DNA of 64,000 nucleotides from Minwuia sp048007105 (GCF_048007105.1 NZ_CP180352.1:3968001-4032000), one strand, 5' to 3'. Positions 41,675 to 50,750 are shown, counted from the stretch's first letter. Numbers and translations are program-made. The notes: generated by a model from the sequence alone, not told the origin.

Positions 41675-42211
41675 ATGAGAAAAACACAACTCGGATGGAC
41701 GGCGGCGCTGCTGACGGTCATCGCAGTCGGCGTTTCATCCTGCGGACTGGGCAGCGCAGCCTTCGGCACCTGCCCCAAGATCGGCGTTCTTCCGGACGCG
41801 GCCGACAAGGTGATTCTGGACAACAACGGCCAGCTGCTGGCGCTTGCCCGGCTGAGCACGGCGAATTCGCCCTGCGCCTACGACAAGACCGATACCCAGC
41901 GGACCGGCTACAGCCGGGTGTCCTTCACGCTGACGGTGAGGTCGTCGGCCGCCCGCAACCAGGGTGCCCAGATCAGCCGTGTCGATACGCCCTATGTCGT
42001 CGCCACGGTGGCGCCGGACGGCACTGTCACCGGCAAGCAGAACTATGACATGACGGTGTCGATCGACGGCCAGAGCGGTTTCGAGGAAGACCGGATCCAG
42101 ATTCGCATCCCCTATGAAGGCGGCGGCGAGGCCAGCCAGTACCGGGTCGTCGTCGGCTATCAGCTTGACCGCGCGGCCGTGGAGCAGAACCGAAGCCGCC
42201 TGGGACGGTGA
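41675..42211 (+). CDS. Predicted lipoprotein of unknown function
   Basis: 178 residues starting MRKTQLGWTAALLTVIAVGV. The lipobox is VSSC, with Cys near residue 23 followed by Gly. Two more Cys (GTCPKIG and SPCAYD) could form a disulfide. The body is a beta-rich domain (YSRVSFTLTVRSSAARNQGA, TPYVVATVAPDGTVT, EDRIQIRIPY). The start is 4 bases after the CDGSH stop and the gene is followed after 6 bases by a 49-residue ORF ahead of murA. Such lipoproteins are common next to murA in alphaproteobacteria, but no role is known. Confidence 0.75.
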   Translation: MRKTQLGWTAALLTVIAVGVSSCGLGSAAFGTCPKIGVLPDAADKVILDNNGQLLALARLSTANSPCAYDKTDTQRTGYSRVSFTLTVRSSAARNQGAQISRVDTPYVVATVAPDGTVTGKQNYDMTVSIDGQSGFEEDRIQIRIPYEGGGEASQYRVVVGYQLDRAAVEQNRSRLGR

Positions 42212-42217
42212 GGCGCG

Positions 42218-42367
42218 ATGGACGGCGACCGGCGCGAGCCCCCGAAGCCAGCAGACGACAAGGCGCGCAGGCTGGCGGAGCGGCTCAGGGAGAATCTTCA
42301 GCGGCGGAAGACCGCGGCCGGACGGACGCCCAAACCGAAGCCGATCAAGAACCCGGAAAAGTTCTGA
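42218..42367 (+). CDS. 49-residue basic protein upstream of murA
   Basis: ATG at 42218, TGA at 42365-42367, with GGTGAGG 5 bases upstream. The product starts MDGDRREPPKPADDKARRLA and continues as one charged helix (ERLRENLQRRKTAAG) with a Lys/Pro-rich tail ending PEKF. Small Arg/Lys-rich proteins of this kind recur just before murA in alphaproteobacteria, which supports it as real. Function unknown. Confidence 0.65.
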   Translation: MDGDRREPPKPADDKARRLAERLRENLQRRKTAAGRTPKPKPIKNPEKF

Positions 42368-42459
42368 CGCGGGGTGCCATGCGCCGGCCTGCCCTTCTGT
42401 CGCCGCATTCCTTGCCCATGTGACATGCAAAACAAGAACGAAGTGCGCGGAGCATCCCC

Positions 42460-43722
42460 ATGGACAGCATCCTGATACGCGGCGGCAATCCGCTGCGCGG
42501 CCGGATCGACATCAGCGGCGCCAAGAACGCCGCGCTGCCGCTGATGGCGGCGACCCTGCTGACCGACGAAACGGTGACGTTGAGCAACGTCCCGAGACTG
42601 ATGGACATCCAGACGATGGCCCAGTTGCTGGCGGAGTTCGGCTGCAGCGCCGAGGATCGCGGCGATGGCGTCTGGGACCTGACCACGGCCGACGTGACCG
42701 GCACCCTCGCCCCCTATGACGTCGTCCGGAAGATGCGCGCCAGCGTTCTGGTGCTGGGTCCGCTGCTGGCGCGCTGCCGCGAAGCGACCGTGTCGCTGCC
42801 GGGCGGCTGCGCGATCGGCACGCGACCGGTGAATCTCCACATCCAGGGCCTGAAGGAGATGGGCGCAGAGATCGAGATCGAGGGCGGCTACATCCATGCG
42901 ACAGCCCCCGGCGGCCTGAAGGGCGCGACTATCGCCATCCCGACCGTATCCGTTGGCGCCACCGAGAACCTGTTGATGGCCGCGGCGCTCGCCAGCGGCG
43001 ACACCGTGCTGGAAAACGCCGCCCGCGAACCCGAGATCGGCGATCTGATCGACCTGCTGACCGCCATGGGCGCGACAATCTCGGGCCGTGGAACCGACAC
43101 GCTGAAGATCACCGGCGCCGCGAAGCTGCACGGCACCGCGCACCGGGTCATCGCCGACCGGATCGAGACCGGCACTTACGCGGTGGCAGCGGCGATCACC
43201 GGTGGCGACATCATGCTGGCCGGCGCCAATCACGAGATCGTCGAGGCCGCCCTGGCCCCTCTGCGGCAGTCCGGCGCCTCGGTCGACCTGCTGGACGACG
43301 GCATCCGCGTCCGGCGCGACGGCGCGGGCATTCTGGGCGTCGACGTCATGACCGAACCCTATCCCGGCTTTCCGACCGACATGCAGGCCCAGATCATGGC
43401 CCTGATGGCCATGAGCCACGGCGCGGCGATGATCACCGAGACGATCTTCGAGAACCGGTTCATGCATGTTCCGGAACTGGGCCGCATGGGCGCGGACATC
43501 ACCGTGCACGGGGCCTCGGCGCTGGTCCGCGGCGTCCGCAGGCTGAAGGGCGCGCCGGTCATGGCGACCGATCTCCGCGCCTCGGTCTCGCTGGTTCTGG
43601 CCGGTCTTGCGGCCGAAGGTGAGACACAGGTCAATCGTGTGTATCATCTGGACCGGGGATACGAACGGCTGGAAGAGAAACTCGGCGCCTGCGGGGCCGA
43701 TATCGAACGGGTCAAGGGCTAG
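42460..43722 (+). CDS. murA: UDP-N-acetylglucosamine 1-carboxyvinyltransferase (MurA)
   Basis: 420 residues starting MDSILIRGGNPLRGRIDISG. It catalyses the first committed step of peptidoglycan synthesis, adding enolpyruvate to UDP-GlcNAc. The catalytic loop LPGGCAIGTRPVNLH carries the PEP-binding, fosfomycin-sensitive Cys. SGAKNAALPLMAATLL and YPGFPTDMQAQIMALM are further family motifs. Full length. It heads a conserved alphaproteobacterial run: murA, DUF2948, hisG, hisD, UPF0262, phosphatase. Confidence 0.97.
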   Translation: MDSILIRGGNPLRGRIDISGAKNAALPLMAATLLTDETVTLSNVPRLMDIQTMAQLLAEFGCSAEDRGDGVWDLTTADVTGTLAPYDVVRKMRASVLVLGPLLARCREATVSLPGGCAIGTRPVNLHIQGLKEMGAEIEIEGGYIHATAPGGLKGATIAIPTVSVGATENLLMAAALASGDTVLENAAREPEIGDLIDLLTAMGATISGRGTDTLKITGAAKLHGTAHRVIADRIETGTYAVAAAITGGDIMLAGANHEIVEAALAPLRQSGASVDLLDDGIRVRRDGAGILGVDVMTEPYPGFPTDMQAQIMALMAMSHGAAMITETIFENRFMHVPELGRMGADITVHGASALVRGVRRLKGAPVMATDLRASVSLVLAGLAAEGETQVNRVYHLDRGYERLEEKLGACGADIERVKG

Positions 43723-43748
43723 AACCGCCAAGAGGGAACAAGAACCCG

Positions 43749-44228
43749 ATGACTGATCGACGGGGCAAGGCCCCCGCGCCATTGCGACTGCACGCCACCG
43801 ACGCCGAGGATCTGCAGGCTGTCTCTGCCGCCCTGTCGAGCGCGACAGTGAAGCGCGGCGACATGACCTGGGACCGGCGCGCGCGCCGCTTCGCGCTGGT
43901 CTGCAACCGCTTCCGCTGGGAGGGCGACGAGGTGCCGGATTCATCCGGCGGCAGCCGCATCCGCGCCGGCGTCCGCTTCAGCGACGTGCAGTCGGTGCAG
44001 GCGCTGGGATTGAACCGCGCCGATCAGGAAACCGTGCTGGAACTGCTGTCTGTCGAATGCGAATCCGGCGAAACGCCGCCGGAAGCGACCGTCACGCTGA
44101 CCTTTGCCGGCGGACCGCAGATCCGGCTGGCGGTCGAATGCGTGGATGTGCTGGTGGACGATATGGGCCGCGCTTGGTATACGCCCAACCGCCCGCGCCA
44201 CGACACCGAAGACGGCGGCGGCGAATGA
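43749..44228 (+). CDS. DUF2948 family protein
   Basis: 159 residues starting MTDRRGKAPAPLRLHATDAE. It matches the alphaproteobacteria-restricted DUF2948 family: DLQAVSAALSSATVKRGDM, RRFALVCNRFRWE, IRAGVRFSDVQSVQALGL and LRLAVEC-like strands near the end. It is a soluble beta-rich protein with no known activity. It lies between murA and hisG, 26 and 12 bases away. Confidence 0.9.
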   Translation: MTDRRGKAPAPLRLHATDAEDLQAVSAALSSATVKRGDMTWDRRARRFALVCNRFRWEGDEVPDSSGGSRIRAGVRFSDVQSVQALGLNRADQETVLELLSVECESGETPPEATVTLTFAGGPQIRLAVECVDVLVDDMGRAWYTPNRPRHDTEDGGGE

Positions 44229-44240
44229 CCGGAAAGCGCC

Positions 44241-44921
44241 ATGAACGCCCAGCAGTCCAGCCAGGACAAGCTCGTACTCGCCCTTCCGAAGGGCCGTATT
44301 CTGAAGGAAGCGATGCCGCTGGTCCGTGCCGCCGGCATTGAACCCGAAGCCGCGTTCGACGATCCGTCGAGCCGCCAGCTCACCTTCTCGACGAACATCC
44401 CGAACCTGTCGATCATCCGCATCCGCTCGTTCGACGTCGCGACCTTCGTCGCCTTCGGGGCGGCGCATCTGGGGATCGCCGGCAACGACGTGCTGATGGA
44501 ATTCGACTACTCCGACATCTACGCGCCGCTCGATCTGGGCATCGGCTACTGCCGCCTTGCCGTCGCGGAGCCGAAGGAGCTGTCGAAGACCGACGATCCG
44601 AAGCGTTGGTCCCATGTCCGCGTGGCGACCAAGTATCCGAACATCACCCAGCGCCATTTCGCCCGCCGCGGCGTCCAGGCCGAGTGCATCAAGCTCAACG
44701 GCGCCATGGAACTGGCGCCGAACCTGGGTCTCTGCCGGCGCATCGTCGATCTCGTCTCGACGGGTTCGACGCTGAAGGCGAACGGCCTGGTCGAGATCGA
44801 ACACATCGCCGACATCACCTCGCGCCTGGTCGTCAACCGCACCGCGCTCAAGACCCGCCCCGAAGAAATTCAGCTCTGGATCAATCGCTTCAGGAATGCC
44901 GTCGATGCCAAGGCGGCTTGA
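44241..44921 (+). CDS. hisG: ATP phosphoribosyltransferase, short form (HisG)
   Basis: 226 residues starting MNAQQSSQDKLVLALPKGRI. It catalyses the first step of histidine synthesis. LALPKGRILKEA, AHLGIAGNDVLMEFDY, VRVATKYPNIT and the phosphate-binding VDLVSTGSTLKANGLVE are diagnostic. The C-terminal regulatory domain of long HisG is missing, so this is the short form, which in known systems needs HisZ. No hisZ is in the window. It overlaps hisD by 26 bases. Confidence 0.95.
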   Translation: MNAQQSSQDKLVLALPKGRILKEAMPLVRAAGIEPEAAFDDPSSRQLTFSTNIPNLSIIRIRSFDVATFVAFGAAHLGIAGNDVLMEFDYSDIYAPLDLGIGYCRLAVAEPKELSKTDDPKRWSHVRVATKYPNITQRHFARRGVQAECIKLNGAMELAPNLGLCRRIVDLVSTGSTLKANGLVEIEHIADITSRLVVNRTALKTRPEEIQLWINRFRNAVDAKAA

Positions 44922-46197
44922 TACCCGAAGCGCGGATTTCGCAGAGGCCTTCGACGACCTGCTGCACAGCAAGCGGGAGACGGCGCAGGATGTCGACGAC
45001 ATTGTCGCCGCCATCATTGCCGACGTGCGCGGCCGCGGCGATGCCGCGCTGATCGACTACACGGCGCGCTTCGACCGGCTTCAACTGAACCCGGAGACGC
45101 TCAGGTTCTCGCCCGAAGAGATCGCCGAAGCGCGTTCGCGATGCGAACCGGAAACGCTCGCCGCACTTGAAATCGCCGCTGACCGCATCCGCAGCTTCCA
45201 TGAGCGCCAGCTGCCCGCCGGCGACCGTCTGACGGACGCGGCGGGCGTCGAGCTCGGCGCGCGCTGGAACGCGGTCGGCGCGGTCGGGCTCTACGTCCCG
45301 GGCGGCCTCGCTTCCTACCCCTCATCGGTTCTGATGAACGCGATTCCGGCTCGGGTCGCCGGCGTGGAGCGTATCGCCATGGTGGTGCCGACCCCGGACG
45401 GCGAGATCAATCCGCTGGTGATCGCGGCAGCCGATCTGGCCGGAGTTTCCGAAATCTACCGCCTCGGTGGCGCTCAGGCCGTCGCCGCGCTGGCCTACGG
45501 CACAGCCACGGTGGCGCCGGTCGACAAGATCGTCGGGCCCGGCAACGCCTTCGTCGCCGCCGCCAAGCGCCGCGTCTTCGGGCAGGTGGGCATCGACATG
45601 ATCGCCGGGCCGTCGGAAATCCTGGTCGTTGCCGATGGCGACAACGATCCCGCCTGGATCGCCGCCGATCTTCTGAGCCAGGCGGAGCACGACGAATCGG
45701 CCCAGTCCATCCTCATCACCGATGATGCCGGGTTTGCCGACGCCGTGGTCGAGGCGGTGGAGGGTCACCTGACCACCCTGCCCCGCGACCGCATCGCGCG
45801 GACAAGCTGGAACGATCATGGCGCGATCATCGTGGCGGAAACGCTCGACGGCGCCTTGCCGCTGATCGACCGCCTCGCGCCCGAGCATCTGGAACTCGCG
45901 GTCGCGGACCCAGAAGCTCTATTCGATCGTGTGCGCAATGCCGGCGCCGTCTTCCTGGGCCGTTACACGCCCGAGGCGATCGGCGACTATGTGGCCGGTC
46001 CCAACCACGTGTTGCCGACCGCGCGCAGCGCCCGGTTCTCCTCCGGCCTGAACGTGCTGGATTTCATGAAGCGGACCACCTTCGTGCGCTGCGATGCGGC
46101 CAGCCTGGGCGAGATCGGACCGGCCGCGGCAACGCTGGCCGATTCGGAAGGTCTGCCCGCCCACGCGCTCTCCGTCCGCATCCGCATGAACCGGTAG
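44896..46197 (+). CDS. hisD: Histidinol dehydrogenase (HisD)
   Basis: 433 residues from ATG at 44896; an ATG at 44905 is also possible. It performs the last two oxidations of histidine synthesis with NAD and zinc. Family motifs: GLYVPGGLASYPSSVLMNAI, RLGGAQAVAALAYGT, KIVGPGNAFVAAAKR, DMIAGPSEILV and LSQAEHDESAQSI, which carries zinc and catalytic residues. YVAGPNHVLPT and SSGLNVLDFMKRT complete the C-terminal part. Confidence 0.97.
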   Translation: MPSMPRRLDTRSADFAEAFDDLLHSKRETAQDVDDIVAAIIADVRGRGDAALIDYTARFDRLQLNPETLRFSPEEIAEARSRCEPETLAALEIAADRIRSFHERQLPAGDRLTDAAGVELGARWNAVGAVGLYVPGGLASYPSSVLMNAIPARVAGVERIAMVVPTPDGEINPLVIAAADLAGVSEIYRLGGAQAVAALAYGTATVAPVDKIVGPGNAFVAAAKRRVFGQVGIDMIAGPSEILVVADGDNDPAWIAADLLSQAEHDESAQSILITDDAGFADAVVEAVEGHLTTLPRDRIARTSWNDHGAIIVAETLDGALPLIDRLAPEHLELAVADPEALFDRVRNAGAVFLGRYTPEAIGDYVAGPNHVLPTARSARFSSGLNVLDFMKRTTFVRCDAASLGEIGPAAATLADSEGLPAHALSVRIRMNR

Positions 46198-46205
46198 CGG
46201 GAACG

Positions 46206-46682
46206 ATGTCGGATCCGGAACGCATCGTCGAGATCACGCTGGACGAAGGCTCGATCAAGAGCTGGGGCGCCGACGTCGATCACGAGCGCCGCGTGGCGAT
46301 ATTCGACCTGATCGAGCAGAACAGCTTCCGCCCGCTGGGTGAGGAATATTCGGGACCCTACAAAGTCCATCTGGCGGTCGAGGACGACCGGCTGGCGATC
46401 CGGATCAACGGGGAGGATGACGCCGAACAGGGCCGCGTCGTGCTGGCGCTGTCGCCGTTCCGGCGGACGGTGCGGGACTATTTCAAGATCTGCGAGAGCT
46501 ACTTCGCGGCCATCAAGAACGCGTCGCCGTCGCGGATCGAGGCGATCGACATGGGCCGGCGCGGCGTGCACAACCAGGGCTCGGAGCTGCTGCAGGAGCG
46601 GCTCCAGGACAAGATCGAGATCGATTTCGACACCGCGCGCCGGCTCTTCACCCTGATCTGCGTATTGCATATTCGGGCCTGA
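46206..46682 (+). CDS. UPF0262 family protein
   Basis: 158 residues starting MSDPERIVEITLDEGSIKSW. It matches the alphaproteobacterial UPF0262 family: HERRVAIFDLIEQNSFRP, VHLAVEDDRLAI, FRRTVRDYFKICESYF, SRIEAIDMGRRGVHNQGSEL and ARRLFTLICVLHIR. Function unknown. It is always found just after hisD in related genomes and before a low-molecular-weight phosphatase, as here. Confidence 0.93.
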   Translation: MSDPERIVEITLDEGSIKSWGADVDHERRVAIFDLIEQNSFRPLGEEYSGPYKVHLAVEDDRLAIRINGEDDAEQGRVVLALSPFRRTVRDYFKICESYFAAIKNASPSRIEAIDMGRRGVHNQGSELLQERLQDKIEIDFDTARRLFTLICVLHIRA

Positions 46683-46686
46683 GCCG

Positions 46687-47127
46687 GTGGAGCTTCCCGG
46701 CGCAGTCCTGTTCTGCTGCACCGAGAACAGCGTGCGTTCGCCCATGGCCGAGGGGCTGCTGAAGCAGCTGATGGGCCATGCCATCTATGTCGACAGCTGC
46801 GGCGTCCGCTCCCGCGAGGTCGACGGCTTCTCCATCGCCGCCATGGATGAACTCGGCATCGACATCTCAAAGCACCGCTCCAAGAGCTTCGACGACCTCG
46901 AGGACAGCTATTTCGACCTCATCGTCTCGCTGTCGCCGGAAGCCCAGCACAAGGCGATCGAACTGACCCGGACCATGGCCTGCGACGTCGAATACTGGCC
47001 GACCATGGACCCGAGCCTGATCGAGGGGAGCAGGGAGAGCAGAATGGACGCCTGGCGACAGGTCCGTGACCAGCTGCGCAAGCGGATCCTGGAGCGATTC
47101 AGCGCCGGGCCTGCGCCGACGGTTTGA
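46687..47127 (+). CDS. Low-molecular-weight protein tyrosine phosphatase family protein
   Basis: 146 residues from GTG at 46687. The P-loop CTENSVRS fits C-x5-R-S and lies near the N-terminus as in this family. SPMAEGLLKQL follows, and the general-acid region may be WPTMDPS near residue 100, where the usual D-P pair is replaced by M-D-P-S. It removes phosphate from phosphotyrosine proteins or related substrates in the cytoplasm. It is 4 bases after the UPF0262 gene. In related genomes infA often follows; here a dehydrogenase does. Confidence 0.85.
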   Translation: MELPGAVLFCCTENSVRSPMAEGLLKQLMGHAIYVDSCGVRSREVDGFSIAAMDELGIDISKHRSKSFDDLEDSYFDLIVSLSPEAQHKAIELTRTMACDVEYWPTMDPSLIEGSRESRMDAWRQVRDQLRKRILERFSAGPAPTV

Positions 47128-47179
47128 GCCCGGGCAAACTCGGGCTAAACTCCGGGGGTATTGTTCCTGGGGAGGAAGC

Positions 47180-48259
47180 ATGCCGACAATCCGCGCGGAG
47201 CGGATGGAGGCCATGGTGGCCGCCATCGCCGAAGCCAATGGCTCGTCCGAAGACGAGGCCCGGCTGATCGCCGTCAATCTGGTCGAGGCCAATCTGAAGG
47301 GCCATGACAGCCACGGGCTGGGCCTGATGCCGACCTATGTGAATGCCCGCCAGTACGGCAAGCTGCGGCCGAACCGCCATATCTCGGTGGTGAAGGATGA
47401 CGGCGCCATCCTGCTGCTGGACGGCAATGCCGGCTATGGGCAGGTGATCGGCGCCGAGGCCATGCGGCTGGGGATCGAACGGGCGCAGAGCCACGGCCTG
47501 TGCCTGATGAGCCTGCGCAACAGCCACCACCTCGGCCGCATCGGCGCCTGGGGCGAGATGGCCGCCGACGCCGGGCTGATCTCGATCCACTGGGTCAACG
47601 GCATCACCAAGATGCCGCTGGTGGCCCCGTATGGCGGCTCCGACGCCCGCTACACCACCAACCCCTACTGCACGGCCATCCCCGAGACTCCGGATCATCC
47701 GCGCATCATCTTCGACATGGCCACAACGAAGGTGGCGCAAGGCAAGGTCCGCGTCGCCTACAACAAGGGCGTCGAGGTGCCGCCGGACTGCCTGATCGAC
47801 AGCACTGGCGTGATGACCACCAACCCCGCCGTGATGTTCGAGGAGCCGACCGGCGCCCTGATGTCCGTGGGCCAGCACAAGGGCTACGGTCTGGCGCTGA
47901 TCTGCGAGATCCTGGCCGGCGGGCTGTCGGGCGGCGGCACCTTCCTGCCCGAGCGCTCGGACGGCTGGTCGATCATCAACAACATGCTGACCATCATCGT
48001 CGATCCGGCGCGGCTGGGAGACACCGGCGCGCTCTACGCCGAGATCGACGACTTCATCCGCCACGTGAAAGCCTCGCCGCCGGCCCCCGGCGTGGACGCG
48101 GTCATGGTGCCCGGCGATCCGGAACGGAAGTCATCCGCCGAACGCGGCGCCAACGGGCTGCCGATCGACGATCAGACCTGGCAGGAGATGGTGCAGTGCG
48201 CCGTCCAGTCCGGCATTGACGAGAAGATCGCCCGCGCCTTCGGGGAGGAAGCCGCCTAG
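47180..48259 (+). CDS. Malate/L-lactate dehydrogenase (Ldh2) family oxidoreductase
   Basis: 359 residues from ATG at 47180, with GGGGAGGA upstream. NAD(P)-dependent 2-hydroxyacid dehydrogenase of the Ldh2/ureidoglycolate/sulfolactate type. Motifs: KGHDSHGLGLMPTYVNARQY, which holds a substrate His; LDGNAGYGQVIGAEAMRLGI; RNSHHLGRIGAWGEMAA; NPYCTAIP; and GQHKGYGLALICEILAGGLS. Natural substrate cannot be assigned. It ends 3 bases into the convergent lipoprotein gene. Confidence 0.92.
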   Translation: MPTIRAERMEAMVAAIAEANGSSEDEARLIAVNLVEANLKGHDSHGLGLMPTYVNARQYGKLRPNRHISVVKDDGAILLLDGNAGYGQVIGAEAMRLGIERAQSHGLCLMSLRNSHHLGRIGAWGEMAADAGLISIHWVNGITKMPLVAPYGGSDARYTTNPYCTAIPETPDHPRIIFDMATTKVAQGKVRVAYNKGVEVPPDCLIDSTGVMTTNPAVMFEEPTGALMSVGQHKGYGLALICEILAGGLSGGGTFLPERSDGWSIINNMLTIIVDPARLGDTGALYAEIDDFIRHVKASPPAPGVDAVMVPGDPERKSSAERGANGLPIDDQTWQEMVQCAVQSGIDEKIARAFGEEAA

Positions 48260-48486
48260 AAGATGCTGCCGCCGGGCGTGCGGGTGGTCTGTCGCGGATC
48301 GCCCGTGTTCCGCTGATTGCAGTTGCGGTACTCCGGCGTGCCGGGCGGCGCATCCGAGAATCCGCAATTGGTGCCGCCGATCCGGGACCGGCCGGTATCG
48401 ACAATCTCACAGGCGCTCAGAGCCAGAACCGCCAGCAGCGCCACACCCAGCTTTGGAAACAGAAACCGATGCATACGCAGATACAT
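48256..48486 (-). CDS. Small lipoprotein
   Basis: 76 residues starting MYLRMHRFLFPKLGVALLAV; the second Met (48474) is an alternative. The lipobox is ALSAC, with the lipidated Cys near residue 26. The mature part is short and polar, with a Cys pair (TNCGFSDAPP, YRNCNQRNT) that could be disulfide-linked. No family recognised. It diverges from the alpha/beta hydrolase gene by 29 bases. Confidence 0.6.
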   Translation of the reverse strand: MYLRMHRFLFPKLGVALLAVLALSACEIVDTGRSRIGGTNCGFSDAPPGTPEYRNCNQRNTGDPRQTTRTPGGSIF

Positions 48487-48515
48487 ATGGTCCGCAGCCG
48501 ACGAGGTCGAGTGAA

Positions 48516-49382
48516 ATGACAGGTGAACGCATAACTCAGAAAACGCATGACGGGCTGACCCTTGTCGGCGAGGCCTTCGGACCGGCGGGCGGCCCGCCCG
48601 TGCTGTTCATGCATGGCGGCGGACAGACCCGTCACAGCTGGGGCGGTACTGCCCGGACCATGGCGGCGCGCGGCTGGCGGGCGCTGATCGTCGACCACCG
48701 CGGCCACGGCGACAGTGGCTGGTCGGCCGAAGGCAACTACTCCTACGAGGCCGCCGCCGACGATGCGCGCGGCTGGGCCGACCTGCTCGGCGGCTCACCT
48801 GTCTTCATCGGGGCCTCGCTGGGCGGCATCACCGGCATGCTGGCGACGGGCGAGGAGCCGAGGCTGAGGGCCCGCGCCCTGGTGCTGGTCGACATCGCCC
48901 CGAAGATCGAGGCTGCCGGGTCCGAGCGGATCCTCGATTTCATGCGGCGGAACATGGAAGACGGCTTCGCCACTCTGGAAGACGCCGCGGCCGAGGTCGC
49001 CGCCTACACCCCCGAACGCAAGCGCAAGGTGGACCTCAACTCGATCCGCAAGAACCTGCGGGAGCGCGACGGCCGCTGGTACTGGCACTGGGACCCGAAG
49101 ACCATCACCCACCGCTCAGGCCGCGACAGCGCCATCATGGGGCCGAAGCTGGACGAGGCCGTGCGCAACGCCGACTGCCCGATCCTGCTGGTCCGGGGCC
49201 GCTTCTCGGACGTGGTCAGCCCCGAAGGCGCCGATCACCTGAAGGCGCTGCGGCCGGATGCGGGATTCGTTGACGTCGGCGGGGCCGGGCATATGGTTGC
49301 TGGCGACCGCAACGACGTCTTCACCGACGCCGTGATCGGCTTCCTGGAGGAGCGGGGAATCATGCAGCAGAAGAGCGCCTGA
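48516..49382 (+). CDS. Alpha/beta hydrolase
   Basis: 288 residues from ATG at 48516 (MTGERITQKTHDGLTLVGEA). The oxyanion segment is LFMHGGGQTRHSWGG, the nucleophile elbow GASLGG carries the Ser, and the catalytic His is in GGAGHMVAGD near the C-terminus. An acidic residue in VRGRFSDVVSPEGADH likely completes the triad. DHRGHGDSGWS is typical of epoxide-hydrolase/peroxidase-type members. Cytoplasmic. The substrate is unknown. The next gene starts one base after its stop. Confidence 0.88.
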   Translation: MTGERITQKTHDGLTLVGEAFGPAGGPPVLFMHGGGQTRHSWGGTARTMAARGWRALIVDHRGHGDSGWSAEGNYSYEAAADDARGWADLLGGSPVFIGASLGGITGMLATGEEPRLRARALVLVDIAPKIEAAGSERILDFMRRNMEDGFATLEDAAAEVAAYTPERKRKVDLNSIRKNLRERDGRWYWHWDPKTITHRSGRDSAIMGPKLDEAVRNADCPILLVRGRFSDVVSPEGADHLKALRPDAGFVDVGGAGHMVAGDRNDVFTDAVIGFLEERGIMQQKSA

Positions 49383-49383
49383 G

Positions 49384-50139
49384 ATGGCGGACGGACCCAA
49401 GATCGTCACCGCCGCGCTGATCATCATCGGTAACGAGATCCTGTCCGGGCGGACCAAGGACAAGAACATGGGCTACATCGCGGACCGGCTGACCGAGCTG
49501 GGTATCCGCATGATGGAGGTCCGTGTCGTCGCCGACATTCCGGCGGACATTGTCGAGGCGGTGAACGCGCTCCGCGCCCGCTACAACTACGTCTTCACCA
49601 CCGGCGGCATCGGCCCGACCCATGACGACATCACCGCCGACTGCATCGCGCAGGCCTTCGGCGTCGGCATTTCCGAGCACCCCGAGGCGGTGAAGCTGCT
49701 CTCGGCCCGCTACAAGAACCCCGCCGACTTCACCGAAGCCCGGCGGCGCATGACCCGCGTGCCCCATGGCGGCGTGCTGGTCGAGAACCCGGTCAGCACA
49801 GCGCCCGGCTTCCGGGTCGAGAACGTCTACACCTTCGCCGGCATCCCGGCGGTCATGCAGGCCATGTTCGAAAGCATCGCGCACGAACTGGCCGGCGGCG
49901 ACCCGCTGCTCTCCCGCGCCGTCAGCGCCTTCCTGCCCGAGGGGATCATCGCCACGCCGCTGAAGACCATCGAGGAGGACCATCCGGGCATCGAGGCCGG
50001 CTCCTACCCCTTCCAGCGCGACGGCCGCTTCGGCGCCACCCTGGTGCTGCGCTCGACCGACAAGGCCCTCCTCGACCGCGCCACCGAGGCGCTGAAGGCG
50101 GTCATCACCGAACTCGGCGGAGAGCCGATGGAGGTCTAG
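49384..50139 (+). CDS. MoCF/CinA-N domain molybdopterin-binding-like protein
   Basis: 251 residues starting MADGPKIVTAALIIIGNEIL. It holds the MoaB/MogA-type fold: IGNEILSGRTKDKNMGYIAD, FTTGGIGPTHDDITAD and AFG-VGISEHPEAV in order. This is the N-terminal domain of CinA without the C-terminal deamidase. Stand-alone forms are common in alphaproteobacteria and have no firmly proven activity, although ADP-ribose/FAD pyrophosphatase roles were reported for CinA relatives. It follows the hydrolase by one base. Confidence 0.87.
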   Translation: MADGPKIVTAALIIIGNEILSGRTKDKNMGYIADRLTELGIRMMEVRVVADIPADIVEAVNALRARYNYVFTTGGIGPTHDDITADCIAQAFGVGISEHPEAVKLLSARYKNPADFTEARRRMTRVPHGGVLVENPVSTAPGFRVENVYTFAGIPAVMQAMFESIAHELAGGDPLLSRAVSAFLPEGIIATPLKTIEEDHPGIEAGSYPFQRDGRFGATLVLRSTDKALLDRATEALKAVITELGGEPMEV

Positions 50140-50231
50140 GAGCGCCTCTTGGCCGGTCCTGACTGTCATGCGGAGGTAGGAATCCGAAGCAGGCGCGCTA
50201 CGTCGACCATGGATCTGAAAGGACAGGTGGC

Positions 50232-50561
50232 ATGGACGGAAGTGGCCGCGTCTTGCGTGTGTTCGAGGTCAGGGTGAAAGAGGGATGCGTCGACACGCTC
50301 CTGAGCAATTTCGCCACTACATCAGTCGATGTGGTCAGGGACAAACCCGGAAACGATGGTTACTTCTTCGGTAGATGCGTCCAGGGCGGCGAGAATACTG
50401 TCATGTTTGTCTCGGTTTGGCGCGACCTTAACGCGGTGAAGGCCCGTTTCGGCGATGACTGGGAGGTGTCGTACATGCCGGATGGCTACGAAGAGTTGAT
50501 AGACGACTGTTTCGTCCGCCATTTCGAGTTGGAAGCAGGGTCTTCCCTGAAAGGATTGTAG
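50232..50561 (+). CDS. ABM-like ferredoxin-fold protein
   Basis: 109 residues starting MDGSGRVLRVFEVRVKEGCV. It has the pattern of the antibiotic biosynthesis monooxygenase (ABM) dimeric alpha/beta-barrel family: VFEVRVKEG, a helix, KPGNDGYFFGR, then VMFVSVWRDLNAVKARFGDD. Identification is by fold pattern only; many such proteins have no known enzyme activity. Codon use is less GC-rich than its neighbours (AAA, GAT, GTT frequent), so it may be acquired. The 92 bases upstream show no clear motif beyond AAAGGACAGG. Confidence 0.6.
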   Translation: MDGSGRVLRVFEVRVKEGCVDTLLSNFATTSVDVVRDKPGNDGYFFGRCVQGGENTVMFVSVWRDLNAVKARFGDDWEVSYMPDGYEELIDDCFVRHFELEAGSSLKGL

Positions 50562-50675
50562 TCGGCCCCCATCACCCAGATCAGAAGGCGCCATTGCTGG
50601 CACCTTTTAAGCAAGACATATCGCTCGCTTCGCGCCTCTCGGCACGTGCGGTCAATCATGTGGGGGTAAGGAAAC

Positions 50676-50750
50676 TGGAGCGGGCGATGAGATTCGAACT
50701 CACGACCCCAACCTTGGCAAGGTTGTGCTCTACCCCTGAGCTACGCCCGC
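50676..50750 (-). tRNA. tRNA-Gly (GCC anticodon)
   Basis: 75 bases including encoded TCCA. The acceptor stem GCGGGCG/CGCCCGC is perfect. The D arm is GCTC/GAGC. The anticodon stem CAACC/GGTTG has loop TTGCCAA, giving GCC. The T arm is GTGAG-TTCGAAT-CTCAT. The 114 bases between it and the ABM-like gene hold nothing recognisable. Confidence 0.97.

Noticed and set aside
47128..47179. infA, which often follows the phosphatase gene in related genomes.
   Set aside because: The next frame is an Ldh2-type dehydrogenase with its own ribosome-binding site; no infA-like sequence is present.
50140..50231. A small gene between the MoCF protein and the ABM-like protein.
   Set aside because: No start codon with a ribosome-binding site gives a sensible peptide in these 92 bases.
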